Shown here piece by piece: positions 9,071 to 18,405 of a stretch of 64,000 bases of DNA. Both the position numbers and the translations under genes were made by a program. Each line of letters starts with the position of its first letter. The first letter of the stretch is position 1. Origin of the DNA: JACMNW01 sp963708425 (GTDB lineage: Bacteria; Pseudomonadota; Alphaproteobacteria; Rhodobacterales; Rhodobacteraceae); NCBI GenBank assembly GCA_963708425.1, contig OY970206.1, forward strand, positions 2,728,001-2,792,000, in the 5' to 3' direction. Below the pieces are notes generated by a model. That model saw only the letters and a list, made by a program, of their open reading frames with translations. It was not told the DNA's origin and searched no databases.

Positions 9071-12000
9071 TCAGGTGCGCGGCATCTTCAATGAAACCAT
9101 CCGGCCTGATTTCTGGTAGCGCAGTTCGTTGCTGCTGATTGCCGCCACTCTGCCGCCATCAATGGAATCGCCGACCTTAACCTTTTTGTAGCGGCCATTG
9201 GCCTGCCGCACCAAGGCGTAACGGTTTGATTTCGTGCCATAAACGCCGATCAAGTTGATCTTCGAAAGGTTAATTGCATTCACATAGGTCGCCTGTTTCG
9301 CCACCGATGCACGGGTCGGAATGGCCGGGGCGGCGGACGCCGTCTCGGGTTCTGCATCGGCTTCGGGCTGCGCTTCTTCTTCGACCTGCGGCTCGGGTGC
9401 GCGAACGGCTGCGGCAACGGCGGCTTCAACGGCGCGCGACATGTCTTTTGGTCGGGGTACCGGTTTGCGCGAAACCGCTACAGCCAGCGGGCTGGTGTTG
9501 GCATCAGGTTGAAATGACGCTTGCACAGCCGCTTCTACCGCCGCCGCTTGGTCGGCTTGCGCGGCAAGCGATGCTGACGCGGTTGATTGGCGTGCTGCCT
9601 CGCCCGCCGCCAGAACTGCGGTCGGGCGGGCCAGTGGGCGCAGCCCTGCAATCCGCGTGTTGGCCGGTTCAACCAAGGTCGCATCATCATCGGCCTGTTC
9701 CGACGCTGGTGGTGCCAAATCAGCAGGGCGCGGTCTTGGCCGGGCGTCGGCAAGGGCCGGATCAGATGGGAATGGCGCATCCGGTGGCGCAACTGCTGCC
9801 GTTTCAGGCAACAACGGTGCGACGCCCGCCCCGGTCGCTGGTTCAGCGGCCGTCGGCTGCGCCGCCGCAATCAGGGCGTCGGGGCGCGGTGGTGGCAGCA
9901 GCGAAGGCTTGCCCGCAACAAGACGAACGCCCTCAGGCGTTACAATTCCCTCGGGCGTTGGGCGGATCCGACCGTCCGCATCGAATTGATAAACCGTGCC
10001 AAATGGCGGCGGTTCCAACTGCGGCAGCGGCAAGGCATCATTTTCAGCAACCGGCTGCGGCAACGTCAGCGGATCAAGCGCCAGTGGCGGCTCGTCCGTC
10101 GTCGCCAAAAATATCTCATCCTGCGCTTCGTTCAATGGGGCCGCATTCGGGCTTTCGGTGGTGGCCACATCAACCGGCGCTGGTTCCAATGGGGCAGGTT
10201 CAACGACCGCAGGTTCAGCCACCGCTGCGGCAGGCGGGTCAGCGGCAACTGGTGGTTCCACAACCGGCTCGGCGGCGGCAACCGGCGCTTCTGCTTCTGC
10301 CGCCGTCGCATCTGGCACAGCACTGTCTTGTGTCGCCTCGGCCGTCAATTCTGCCGCCGGATCGATGCTTTCATCGGCTGCAGCAACATTGCCTGCGTCA
10401 AAATCTGCCGGGTCTTGGCTGTCGGCCAGCATTTCATCATCAACCGCCGGAACTTCAGCAGGTGGCACCACAACATCCGGTGCCGAAACAACGGCGGTAC
10501 CGCTCTGCTCCGCATCGTTCGATCCCAGCACGAACGATGACCAAGCCGCAATCAGCGCCAGAAACAGTAGCAACAGCCCGGTCAGGATCAGCCCAAGATA
10601 GCGCGGCTTGCCGCGTTCCTTGGATGCAAAGGTGCCTCCGGGTTTGGTCAGCGACTTGCGGCCCTCCGCCAGCCCCTCCACCCCAACCGGCAACGGTTTG
10701 CGCTTGCGTGATCCGGGAATGCTGGGTGCCGTTACAAACGCACCCGATGCTTTGGCCCCGGCTGATTTCGCCATCGGGCCGTCAAGCGAAGAACTCGTCG
10801 CCTCATCGGCGCGGTAGGGCGTTACAATCGGTGGCAGATCGGGGGCGACTTTCGGTCGTGACAGCGGCGGCGGGGTGGATTTCGCGGCCAACCTGTCGGC
10901 CAGATCAGCGCCGCCATAGCCGGAATTGCGGCTCTGGTTCGGGTCACTCAGCGCCGCACCAAAACGCTTGGCGTTCGGCTGTTCAGTCGCGCGTCTGCTG
11001 GCAAAGGCGGCCATCATCGCAGCCGATGGTGCCGGCGGCAGATCATCCTTGTTTGTCAGTTTTTCGTCAGAACCGGCAGGCGCTGGCGGCACTTCGGGGA
11101 AGGCTTGGCTATCCGTCACCGACGCAGATGCCACTTCCGCAGCCACTGGTCGGGCTTCAACTTTCGCCTCTGCGACGGGTTCCGGCACGCTTTCCGCCGG
11201 GGCGGCGATGTCGTCGGCGCTTTCAGGAAACGCATTGCCAGCGGGCACATCAGCGGCGGGCACATCAACAGCAGGTGCCACCTCTGGTTCATGTGCCGCT
11301 GCTGTCTCGGGTGCCGCCATGGCCGCATCGTCAATCTTGGCAGCAGGCGGTTCAACGGCGTCTGCTTCAGCGCCAACTGCATCCGTCGCGGCTGCCGCTG
11401 CGGCGGCCGCGCGCCGCTGTGCTCGCGTAGGTTTATCCTTTTCAGCCAAATCCTTGGCAGCAGTTTCTGATGTATCACTTGAACTTGCCTCGGCTGCCTT
11501 CGCAGCCCCCGGATGCGATTTTGGCAGATCGCGCGCAGTCGCCTGTACCGGGTCTTGATCGCGGTCGACCTTCTCGCCCTTTTCCAGCAAGGTCGCCGAC
11601 AGCTTGCTTGGGCCAAACCATGGCTCGCCTTTGAAATCACCCTTCGGCGGGGTGCCGACGAACGACACCGGATTAAAGCGGTGTTCGGCGGCAAACGCCT
11701 CCGCCTCGTCCAGCGTTTCGCGGGCAACCACGGCAACCTGCACTTTCGTGCCAGTGCCGGACCAATCGAAGACCAGATCCTCAACGTTGTACGGCGTGCG
11801 CCCGACAAGGGCCGCGCGTATCTGGTTGCGGCGGTCTGTATCATTCGGCCCCGGTGCGTCCAGCTCCAGATACTTGATTTGCGAGTTTGGGATTACCAGC
11901 TTGGTCGTCAGCCCGCCGGGCGACAGCCCCAAGGCAGAACCCCGCAAATAGCCCAACGCTTCGCCCAGATCGGCGGTGTCGAAGGCGGTTTCACCGACCT

Positions 12001-12076
12001 GCAACCAACCGCGCGCAGTGCGGTGCAGCAGGCCGATAGAGGTGTCGGTGATGTTTAAGGCAAAACTTGGTTTCAT
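9071..12076 (-). CDS. PilM/GspL-like membrane protein with long disordered linkers
   Basis: This 1001-residue protein has three folded islands. Residues 1-175 resemble the actin-like N-terminal half of PilM/GspL (MKPSFALNITDTSIGLLHR, TKLVIPNSQIKYLEL, TPYNVEDLVFDW, VQVAVVARETL). About residues 488-512 form one transmembrane helix. Residues 930-1001 form a small beta domain (INLIGVYGTKSNRYALVR...VKVGDSIDGGRVAAI) like the PilP/GspC periplasmic modules. The linkers are very rich in Ala, Pro and Glu and are probably disordered. This arrangement would put an actin-like domain in the cytoplasm and a GspC/PilP-like domain in the periplasm. No other pilus or secretion gene is nearby. Family membership is inference from motif resemblance. 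Confidence 0.65.
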   Translation of the reverse strand: MKPSFALNITDTSIGLLHRTARGWLQVGETAFDTADLGEALGYLRGSALGLSPGGLTTKLVIPNSQIKYLELDAPGPNDTDRRNQIRAALVGRTPYNVEDLVFDWSGTGTKVQVAVVARETLDEAEAFAAEHRFNPVSFVGTPPKGDFKGEPWFGPSKLSATLLEKGEKVDRDQDPVQATARDLPKSHPGAAKAAEASSSDTSETAAKDLAEKDKPTRAQRRAAAAAAAATDAVGAEADAVEPPAAKIDDAAMAAPETAAAHEPEVAPAVDVPAADVPAGNAFPESADDIAAPAESVPEPVAEAKVEARPVAAEVASASVTDSQAFPEVPPAPAGSDEKLTNKDDLPPAPSAAMMAAFASRRATEQPNAKRFGAALSDPNQSRNSGYGGADLADRLAAKSTPPPLSRPKVAPDLPPIVTPYRADEATSSSLDGPMAKSAGAKASGAFVTAPSIPGSRKRKPLPVGVEGLAEGRKSLTKPGGTFASKERGKPRYLGLILTGLLLLFLALIAAWSSFVLGSNDAEQSGTAVVSAPDVVVPPAEVPAVDDEMLADSQDPADFDAGNVAAADESIDPAAELTAEATQDSAVPDATAAEAEAPVAAAEPVVEPPVAADPPAAAVAEPAVVEPAPLEPAPVDVATTESPNAAPLNEAQDEIFLATTDEPPLALDPLTLPQPVAENDALPLPQLEPPPFGTVYQFDADGRIRPTPEGIVTPEGVRLVAGKPSLLPPPRPDALIAAAQPTAAEPATGAGVAPLLPETAAVAPPDAPFPSDPALADARPRPRPADLAPPASEQADDDATLVEPANTRIAGLRPLARPTAVLAAGEAARQSTASASLAAQADQAAAVEAAVQASFQPDANTSPLAVAVSRKPVPRPKDMSRAVEAAVAAAVRAPEPQVEEEAQPEADAEPETASAAPAIPTRASVAKQATYVNAINLSKINLIGVYGTKSNRYALVRQANGRYKKVKVGDSIDGGRVAAISSNELRYQKSGRMVSLKMPRT

Positions 12077-12246
12077 TGCATGGGTCTAGCATATGTTCCT
12101 ATTGCACGGGAACGGTGCCCCCGTGTCCGGCCTCTTACTACAGCAGGTTTTTGCCGAAGGGAAGAAAAAGCCCCAAGGATTGGCCAAGGAATGGGTTGTG
12201 GCTTGCGTCCATTAGGGGAAGTGTCGCTTTATCCAAGGAGGATCCC

Positions 12247-12942
12247 ATGCGCATTCTGAATATACTTGCCCTGACTACGGCCCTATCGCTGCCGTTTGCT
12301 CTGCCTGCATTCGCCGAAGGGGCGCCGACCATCACCGTAACCGGCGAGGGCACAGTTGCATCGGCTCCCGATCTCGCCACCATTTCGCTGGGCGTCACAA
12401 CTCAAGCGGCAACTGCCGCCGAGGCGATGGCCGCCAATTCAACCGCCCTTAATGCCGTGCTGGAACGCCTGAAAGCAGCGGGGGTCGAACCGCGCGATAT
12501 GCAAACCTCTAACCTGACGCTCAATCCAAACTGGGTCGCCTATGATGGCGGCGCGTCGTCCAAAATCGATGGCTACGTCGCCTCCAACATGCTGACCGTG
12601 CAAGTGCGCAGCATTGCTAACCTTGGCGCTGTGCTGGACAGCTCTATTACCGACGGCGCCAACACGCTGAACGGCATTACCTTCGGCATCGCCGAACCGC
12701 GCCCCGCCTTGGATGAAGCGCGCAAGAAGGCGGTCGCAGACGCCATGGCGCGCGCGACCTTGTTGGTAGAGGCGGCGGGTGCCAAGTTGGGGCCAGTGGT
12801 GTCGATAACCGAGCAATCGGGTTTCGCAAACCCGGTGCCAATGTTCCGGATGGATGCGGCACAGGCAGAATCCGTGCCAACGGCGGGCGGCGAGGTTGGG
12901 CTAACCGCATCGGTGACAATGGTGTTCGAGATCGCGAAGTAG
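12247..12942 (+). CDS. SIMPL (YggE-like, DUF541) periplasmic protein
   Basis: A 231-residue exported protein. An N-terminal signal peptide (MRILNILALTTALSLPFALPAFA) is cleaved near residue 23, and the mature part begins with the family hallmark ITVTGEGTVASAPD. The SIMPL/YggE core follows: ISLGVTTQA, SNLTLNP, and the C-terminal VTMVFEI strand. E. coli YggE is linked to oxidative-stress tolerance, but the biochemical function is unknown. The ATG at 12247 is preceded by AAGGAGG at 12235-12241, which decides the start over upstream in-frame codons. Confidence 0.92.
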   Translation: MRILNILALTTALSLPFALPAFAEGAPTITVTGEGTVASAPDLATISLGVTTQAATAAEAMAANSTALNAVLERLKAAGVEPRDMQTSNLTLNPNWVAYDGGASSKIDGYVASNMLTVQVRSIANLGAVLDSSITDGANTLNGITFGIAEPRPALDEARKKAVADAMARATLLVEAAGAKLGPVVSITEQSGFANPVPMFRMDAAQAESVPTAGGEVGLTASVTMVFEIAK

Positions 12943-12953
12943 GCGCAGCCCTA

Positions 12954-12991
12954 AGCCATCGGGCAGTCGTAGCTTCGACCGCCCGATGGCT
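12954..12991. terminator. Strong hairpin between convergent genes
   Basis: An inverted repeat pairs 12954-12969 with 12976-12991: an 11-bp outer stem and a 4-bp inner stem around one mismatch, with a 6-base loop. It sits between the stops of the SIMPL gene (+) and metY (-), so it can act on both strands. No T-run follows on either side, so it may be factor-dependent or mainly protect 3' ends. Confidence 0.55.
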
Positions 12992-13005
12992 CAGAAAACT
13001 CAGAT

Positions 13006-14298
13006 TCAGGCAGTAGCTTTTGCCAGCGCCTGATCCAGATCGGCAATGATATCCCTGACATCTTCGATCCCGATCGACAGGCGCACCACATTTGGCGCGG
13101 CGCCTGCCGCCTCTCGCTGCTCATCCGATAGCTGCCGGTGCGTGGTCGATGCCGAATGGATCACCAAACTGCGGGTATCACCAAGGTTCGCCACATGGCT
13201 GAACAATTTGAGGCTATCCACCAACTTGACGCAATTGTCATAGCCACCCTTCACCGCAAAGGTGAACAAAGCGCCCGCGCCCTTCGGCGTGATCATCTTG
13301 GCAAGGTTGTGATACGGCGATGATTTCAGCCCCGGATAGGTCACAAAATCAACCCGCGGGTCTTGCTCCAGATATTCCGCCACGATCTGTGCATTCTCGA
13401 TATGCCGCTGCATCCGCAGTGAAAGAGTTTCAATCCCCATCAACGTGTAATGCGCGCCTTGGGGGTTCATCGTCATACCCAGATCGCGCAGGCCAACGGC
13501 GATGGAATGGAAGGTAAAGGCCATGCCACCCAAGGCCGCATGGAAATTCAACCCATGATACGCAGGTTCCGGTGCGGCAAGGCTCGGGAACTTGCCCGAT
13601 GCCGACCAATCGAATTTGCCTGAATCCACCACAGCGCCACCGGTCACCGTGCCATTGCCAGTCAGGTACTTCGTCGTCGAATGCACCACCAGCGTCGCGC
13701 CATGTTCAATCGGGCGGCACAAATACGGCGTGGCCGTCGTGTTATCGACGATCAGCGGGATGCCATGACGATCCGCCACTCGCGCAATCGCGTCCAGATC
13801 GGAAATAGCGCCGCCGGGATTACAGATCGTCTCGCAGAACAGCGCCCGCGTGTTGTCATCAATAGCTGCGGCAATCGCATTCGGATCATCAAAATCCACC
13901 AGCTTGGCCGACCAGCCGAATTTGCGGATTGTGTTGGTGAACTGTTGCACTGTGCCGCCGTAAAGCCGGGTTGATGCCACCACGTTACAGCCGGGCTGCA
14001 TCAACGGGAACAGCGCCATGAGCTGTGCTGCATGCCCGGACGAGCAGCAAATCCCGCCAACCGCCCCTTCCAGCGCCGCCACCCGTTCGGCCAGCGCCGA
14101 AACAGTCGGATTGGTCAGCCGGGAATAGATATAGCCGACCTCCTGCAGGTTGAACAATTTCGCCGCGTGATCCGCATCGCGAAAGACGTAAGCCGTGGTC
14201 TGGTAAATCGGAATTTGGCGGGCACCAGTGGCGGGGTCTGGTTTGGCACCGGCATGAATTTGAAGCGTATCAAAGCCAAATTTTGGGGCGTCGGTCAT
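13006..14298 (-). CDS. metY: O-acetylhomoserine aminocarboxypropyltransferase (O-acetylhomoserine sulfhydrylase)
   Basis: This 430-residue PLP enzyme belongs to the Cys/Met-metabolism family. It makes homocysteine from O-acetylhomoserine and sulfide. Evidence: FDTLQIHAGAKPDPATGARQ at the N-terminus, YSRLTNPT, the PLP-lysine motif HSTTKYLTGNG, and the C-terminal VRLSIGIEDVRDIIADLDQAL. Length above 420 distinguishes it from cystathionine enzymes of about 390 residues. The start at 14298 is set by GGAGGATAGA just upstream. I looked for a SAM-II riboswitch upstream and did not recognise one. Confidence 0.93.
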   Translation of the reverse strand: MTDAPKFGFDTLQIHAGAKPDPATGARQIPIYQTTAYVFRDADHAAKLFNLQEVGYIYSRLTNPTVSALAERVAALEGAVGGICCSSGHAAQLMALFPLMQPGCNVVASTRLYGGTVQQFTNTIRKFGWSAKLVDFDDPNAIAAAIDDNTRALFCETICNPGGAISDLDAIARVADRHGIPLIVDNTTATPYLCRPIEHGATLVVHSTTKYLTGNGTVTGGAVVDSGKFDWSASGKFPSLAAPEPAYHGLNFHAALGGMAFTFHSIAVGLRDLGMTMNPQGAHYTLMGIETLSLRMQRHIENAQIVAEYLEQDPRVDFVTYPGLKSSPYHNLAKMITPKGAGALFTFAVKGGYDNCVKLVDSLKLFSHVANLGDTRSLVIHSASTTHRQLSDEQREAAGAAPNVVRLSIGIEDVRDIIADLDQALAKATA

Positions 14299-14457
14299 TC
14301 TATCCTCCGTTGAATATTGAAGCGCAGGGTAGGGGATGCGGTCCGTATCGGCAACGGCGATCATCGGGCAGGGTGGCTTCCTGTCTGTACGGGGGGTGCA
14401 CAGGGGGTGTACGAAGGGTGGCGCCCTAGTTTGGCCCCTAAACGGCGTCTTCGCCCA

Positions 14458-14909
14458 TTAGCCCCGTTCATCCTTGGGCGACGCCAGAACGACATAGGAT
14501 GTGATCGAATTCAGCATCGGCTGCACCCCAACACCTCGGTGTGAAAGTGTTTGTAGGCGGCCAGATCGGCGGCCTCTACCCGCAGCAAATACTCAACGGT
14601 TCCAGTGATGTTATGGCATTCGCGCACTTCGGGTGCCGCCATCATCGCCTGTTCAAACGCCTCTTGTGCCGCCTTGGTGTGGATAGACAGCCCAACTGTC
14701 ATATAAGCGACAAAGCCCAATCCCAGCTTTTCTGCATCCAGAACAGCGCGGTAGCCCTTGATAACGCCAATCCGCTCCAGCTCCTGAACCCTGCGCAAAC
14801 AGGCTGAAGGCGACATGCCAATCCGCTCCGCAAGATCAAGATTGCTGATCCTGCCATTGCGCGATAAAGCGCGCAATATTCGACGGTCTGTTTCGTCTAT
14901 CTTAATCAT
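14458..14909 (-). pseudogene. Lrp/AsnC family regulator with one-base frameshift near the 3' end
   Basis: From the ATG at 14909 (MIKIDETDRRILRALSRNGR) the frame reads as a full Lrp-type regulator: winged HTH, then a RAM domain. It breaks after YKHFHTEVLG at about 14525-14530, in a short C/G run, and ends in SRC-stop at 14511. Adding one base to that run restores VQPMLNSITSYVVLASPKDERG and a stop at 14458-14460, a normal Lrp C-terminus and total length (150 residues). This is either a real deletion removing the last RAM strand and helix, or a homopolymer sequencing error. It diverges from a LysE exporter gene, as Lrp regulators of amino-acid exporters usually do. Confidence 0.8.
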
Positions 14910-14982
14910 TTGTTGCAAAAGTAGCTTCAGTGGCAGGTTATTTGCAATCCAATGTCGCGAAATAAAGTGAATGATTGCGCCC

Positions 14983-15576
14983 ATGACATATGAATTGCTG
15001 CTCGCCCTGCTTGGTTATGCATTCGTCACCTCGATCACGCCGGGGCCGAACAACATGATGCTGATGGCATCGGGTGCCAACTTTGGCCTTCGCAGGTCGG
15101 TGCCGCATATGTTGGGCATCAGCATTGGCCATTCGGTGATGGTTTTCTTGGTGGGCGTTGGGTTGGCTGGGCTGATCCACGCAGTGCCGGCCTTTTCTAT
15201 TGGTCTGAAAGTTTTGTCTGTTGCCTACATGCTTTGGCTGGCTTGGAAAATTGCCCATGCCGCAGCCTTCGTCGAAGGCAAATCTGGTGGCAAACCGTTT
15301 ACGTTTTTGCAAGCAGCAGTGTTTCAATGGGTCAATCCAAAGGCGTGGGGCATGGCGGTCACGGCAACATCGGTTTACGCACCTGACGCAACTATCAAAT
15401 CATATCTGATGGTTGCAGCCGTTTTCGCCGCCACAAACCTGCCGTCGATCACGGTGTGGACCTACACAGGCCAAGCCCTGCGGCAGTTCTTGACCAGCCC
15501 GCAGCGACTGCGTGCCTTCAATCTGACTATGTCAGTTATGCTGGTTTTATCGCTGATTCCGGTGCTTTTGCATTAA
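14983..15576 (+). CDS. LysE/RhtB family amino-acid exporter
   Basis: A 197-residue inner-membrane protein with six hydrophobic segments. The LysE/RhtB hallmark TPGPNNMMLMASGANFG is at about residues 20-36, and NPKAWGMAV lies in the second half. Members export amino acids or homoserine lactone-type compounds. The gene diverges across 73 bases from an Lrp regulator, the common LysE-regulator arrangement, so control by that regulator is likely (inference). The ATG at 14983 is chosen; an in-frame start at 14971 would only add four residues. Confidence 0.9.
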   Translation: MTYELLLALLGYAFVTSITPGPNNMMLMASGANFGLRRSVPHMLGISIGHSVMVFLVGVGLAGLIHAVPAFSIGLKVLSVAYMLWLAWKIAHAAAFVEGKSGGKPFTFLQAAVFQWVNPKAWGMAVTATSVYAPDATIKSYLMVAAVFAATNLPSITVWTYTGQALRQFLTSPQRLRAFNLTMSVMLVLSLIPVLLH

Positions 15577-15641
15577 CCTTTTGCAAGTTTCCAAGCTTTG
15601 GTGCATGGCTTGTCCCAAGCTGGAACGGGCCGGGGACAGCA

Positions 15642-16220
15642 ATGCTACGTCGTTTGAAATCGTGGAGCCTTCGGATACTGGGCGGCATCGGCATCGGTGT
15701 TGCGGCACTGATCTGCTATTTGACGGTTCTGCATTACAACGGCAATTTCCACACCGTGCTGGAGGGCGAGCTGTATCGCTCTGGTCAAGTTACTGGCCGC
15801 CAATTGGAGCAGTACACCAACAAAGTCGGCCTGAAGTCAGTGCTGAACCTGCGCGGCGCGTCCGATGGGTCGGACTGGTACGATGCAGAGATTGCCGACA
15901 GTTCCCGCCTTGGTTTGGTCCATGCCGATTTTGCGCTGTCAGCCTCTCGTGAGGTTACCAAGGAAGAGGCGGTCGAGCTTATCGCGCTGATGCACAGCCT
16001 GCCGAAACCATTGCTTATTCATTGCAAACACGGGTCAGACCGAACCGGTCTGCTGTCGGCGCTGTACATGGCCGCCATCGCCGGACAGGACGAGGAAACG
16101 GCGGAAGGGCAGCTATCGCTGTATTTTGGCCACTTCTCAGTGCCGTATCTGTCGGCTGCCTATCCGATGGATCAAAGCTGGGAGCGGCTGGAAGACACGA
16201 TGCAATTCGCTGAAAACTAA
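15642..16220 (+). CDS. Dual-specificity/tyrosine phosphatase-like protein, membrane anchored
   Basis: This 192-residue protein starts with a basic stretch and one transmembrane helix (about residues 12-30), which anchors the catalytic part. The phosphatase P-loop HCKHGSDRTG is at about residues 128-137, with an upstream LYRSGQ segment and an NLR loop, as in DSP/DUF-type tyrosine phosphatases. The active-site Cys and Arg are both present. The substrate is unknown; related bacterial proteins act on phosphoproteins or phosphoinositides. It begins 66 bases after the exporter stop. Confidence 0.85.
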   Translation: MLRRLKSWSLRILGGIGIGVAALICYLTVLHYNGNFHTVLEGELYRSGQVTGRQLEQYTNKVGLKSVLNLRGASDGSDWYDAEIADSSRLGLVHADFALSASREVTKEEAVELIALMHSLPKPLLIHCKHGSDRTGLLSALYMAAIAGQDEETAEGQLSLYFGHFSVPYLSAAYPMDQSWERLEDTMQFAEN

Positions 16221-16232
16221 GGGAAATATTCC

Positions 16233-17234
16233 CTAGCGGAACCAAAGCCCTTCGCGTTTGATGGTGTTGCGAATGACCTGTTCGCGCCGCGGCAACGCGT
16301 TGCGATCAAACAGCTTGCGCACCTCGGCACCCTTGCCCTGATAGATCAATTTCTTGACCGGCTCATACTCGCGCAGCAATTTCTTAATCTGGTTGGGCGC
16401 GCAAATTTCCTCCAGCAACGCCACAACAGCATCGCTTTCGCGGGCGTAAAGTAGCGGCAAACTGCGCCAGTGGCAGGTGACATTACCGTCCAGCCCGGCA
16501 AGACCGGGGCTGGGACGAGCACCGCCAAAGGAATGAATAACCAAGGGCAGGGCAATCTGATCAAGCCATGGGGTTAAGGGCTGACACACCATTTCACGCG
16601 TCGGATTATCGCGAAAGCTAAGGGCATATTCCAGAAAGCGTTCACCAAACCGATGTGGGCTTTGGTAGAAAAACCAACCGGCGTTGAAGTAAAGATAGCG
16701 CTGCCAATACCCATCGGGCTGCGTCCGATCCAGGCTGGCGTCAAAATCCAGCGCAAAACGATCATACATGGATTTCCAGATCTCGGCATGGCTCGGGCCA
16801 TATAGTTCCTGCGTGGGCCAGGTGTCTTCGCGCCGCATGGATGCCGATGGCCGGGCGAAATCAAACTGCAGTGTCTCCAGCGGGCCAGTGATCAGGGTGT
16901 CGGTGTCGAGGAAAAGGAATGGTTCGTTCGGCAGCGCAAACAGCGCTTCGATCTTGTTGCCATACGGGTAGTCGCTACCGAAAGCCTTGCTTTCAAAGGG
17001 TAAAAATTCGGCGCCAAGCGTCTCTAGCTGCGCGCGGATGGCTGGGTTGGTGATGCGGGGATCGTCTTTCCACAACGGCCCCGGCTGCGGTTCAGCGATA
17101 AACAGGCGGCCCGGAAAATTCGGGTTGGTGGCGCGCAGTGACGCCGCCAGCAAGATCGCCTCGTACTGCAAACGCCCGGCCTGGCCGATTGCCACAATGT
17201 TGAAGCGTTGCGGCGCTGGCCCCGGCGTGGTCAT
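16233..17234 (-). CDS. GT-A-type glycosyltransferase-like protein
   Basis: A 333-residue soluble protein without signal peptide. Residues about 11-35 look like a nucleotide-binding fold start (FNIVAIGQAGRLQYEAILLAAS), and FLFLDTDTLITGP near residue 106 carries a DxD motif, the metal/sugar-nucleotide site of GT-A glycosyltransferases. Aromatic segments (YLYFNAGWFFYQ) resemble the acceptor side of glycogenin-like or galactosyltransferase-like enzymes. No neighbouring polysaccharide genes are present, so the acceptor is unknown. Call is by motif and general pattern. Confidence 0.6.
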   Translation of the reverse strand: MTTPGPAPQRFNIVAIGQAGRLQYEAILLAASLRATNPNFPGRLFIAEPQPGPLWKDDPRITNPAIRAQLETLGAEFLPFESKAFGSDYPYGNKIEALFALPNEPFLFLDTDTLITGPLETLQFDFARPSASMRREDTWPTQELYGPSHAEIWKSMYDRFALDFDASLDRTQPDGYWQRYLYFNAGWFFYQSPHRFGERFLEYALSFRDNPTREMVCQPLTPWLDQIALPLVIHSFGGARPSPGLAGLDGNVTCHWRSLPLLYARESDAVVALLEEICAPNQIKKLLREYEPVKKLIYQGKGAEVRKLFDRNALPRREQVIRNTIKREGLWFR

Positions 17235-17324
17235 TTCGCGTGCTGCCCCTTATTCTTTGCAGTTGAGTATAGAGGGCATAAATCGCGCGGAACAAGGGCT
17301 ATCCGTGCGTCCTCTGCAGCCGGA

Positions 17325-18119
17325 TCAAGGCTTTGGCGTAAAGCGCAAGCTAAGGCAGGACATGCCGCCATCAAGTTTGGCACATTCGCTATTGCCGATT
17401 TCCTTGACGGTAAATCCCGCTGCCAAAATAGCGTCGCGTGTGCCGGGAAACCCTGCTGGCATCAGCACCACGTCATTGAAGCGAATGGAATTGGCGGCGG
17501 CCTCTTCGCCAGCTGCAGTAAAGATCACGCTGTAGCCGTCAAAGCAGCCCGACGCGGCAAGGCGTTCGGTTGACAGGATGGTGTCGGCATCCAACGGCGA
17601 GCAATCGGTCTTGAAATGCAGCACACCGGGCGGGGTGAAAACCTCGCGCACTTTGTAGCCCCACGGGCTGACAAGCGTGGTCAACTCGGCAATGCCCTTG
17701 GCGTCGGTGCGGGCAGAGCGGCCGATCAGAATCTCGCGTTCCGTCACCAGAATATCGCCACCTTCAATGAACCCTGGGCCTTTGATTTCAAGAACTTGCC
17801 CATAAAGGGCCCGCAGATGTGGGGCCATTTCGGCCGCCTCACCCAGCCGCGACGGCGCACCGGGGCGCATCACGACAGCGCCTTCGGGCAAGCACAAGGC
17901 GGTATCTTCAACGAAAACGCTGTCTGGATAAGTCTCGGCGGCGTCAAGTTCTACAACCGTAGCCCCGGTCGCCCGCAAGGCCGCGACATAGGCCGCGTGG
18001 TGATCCAGCATAAGTGCAAGGTCAGGTGCCCCTGAATCAACAGCGCGCAAGCCACCCGTGATGCTGCGGCCCGGTTTGCGAGTGATGGCGTGGGTGAAGC
18101 GGTACGAACGGTCTGACAT
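17325..18119 (-). CDS. ddaH: Dimethylarginine dimethylaminohydrolase
   Basis: A 264-residue amidinotransferase-fold enzyme that hydrolyses methylated arginines to citrulline and methylamines. Visible are YPDSVFVEDTA, the segment GPGFIEGGDILV, the catalytic His in GVLHFKTDCSPLD, and the nucleophile Cys in LDGGMSCLSLRF at the C-terminus. Length matches bacterial DDAH (about 255-265). Arginine deiminase is longer and lacks this ending. The gene ends about 57 bases upstream of tRNA-Tyr on the same strand order (tRNA upstream). Confidence 0.92.
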   Translation of the reverse strand: MSDRSYRFTHAITRKPGRSITGGLRAVDSGAPDLALMLDHHAAYVAALRATGATVVELDAAETYPDSVFVEDTALCLPEGAVVMRPGAPSRLGEAAEMAPHLRALYGQVLEIKGPGFIEGGDILVTEREILIGRSARTDAKGIAELTTLVSPWGYKVREVFTPPGVLHFKTDCSPLDADTILSTERLAASGCFDGYSVIFTAAGEEAAANSIRFNDVVLMPAGFPGTRDAILAAGFTVKEIGNSECAKLDGGMSCLSLRFTPKP

Positions 18120-18175
18120 GCGGGCCTCCAGCGGTTTTTGCTGTCATAGCGCTGTGTTGGGTGAAGGGAAAGGAA

Positions 18176-18259
18176 TGGTGGGCGACCCTGGAATCGAACC
18201 AGGCAAGAGTCTCCTCGGCGGAGTTACAGTCCGCTGCCGCACCTTGCAGCACGTCGCCC
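18176..18259 (-). tRNA. tRNA-Tyr (GTA)
   Basis: On the minus strand a 7-bp acceptor stem pairs 18253-18259 with 18180-18186, followed by discriminator A (18179) and encoded CCA (18178-18176). The anticodon loop reads CTGTAAC (anticodon GTA), and the T-loop is TTCGATT. A long variable arm gives 84 nt in total, typical of bacterial tRNA-Tyr. Confidence 0.95.
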
Positions 18260-18405
18260 ATGGGCCGGGTGATTAGCGGACCCCCTATAGGGCGTCAAGG
18301 TGAAAACCGGGATCGGGGGCAGATGGTGGGTCTGCCGCGCTTTGCTCTTGCAGCGGGGACGCGACCACCGCATTGTCGAAGGCCAAAAGCGGGATGTGGG
18401 GTAGT

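Noticed and set aside
9274..11430. Long plus-strand reading frame opposite the PilM/GspL-like gene
   Set aside because: Low-complexity Pro/Arg/Gln-rich, mirrors the Ala/Pro linker of the true gene, no domain; an artefact of high GC.
14299..14457. SAM-II riboswitch upstream of metY
   Set aside because: Searched by eye for the conserved SAM-II pseudoknot pattern and did not find it.
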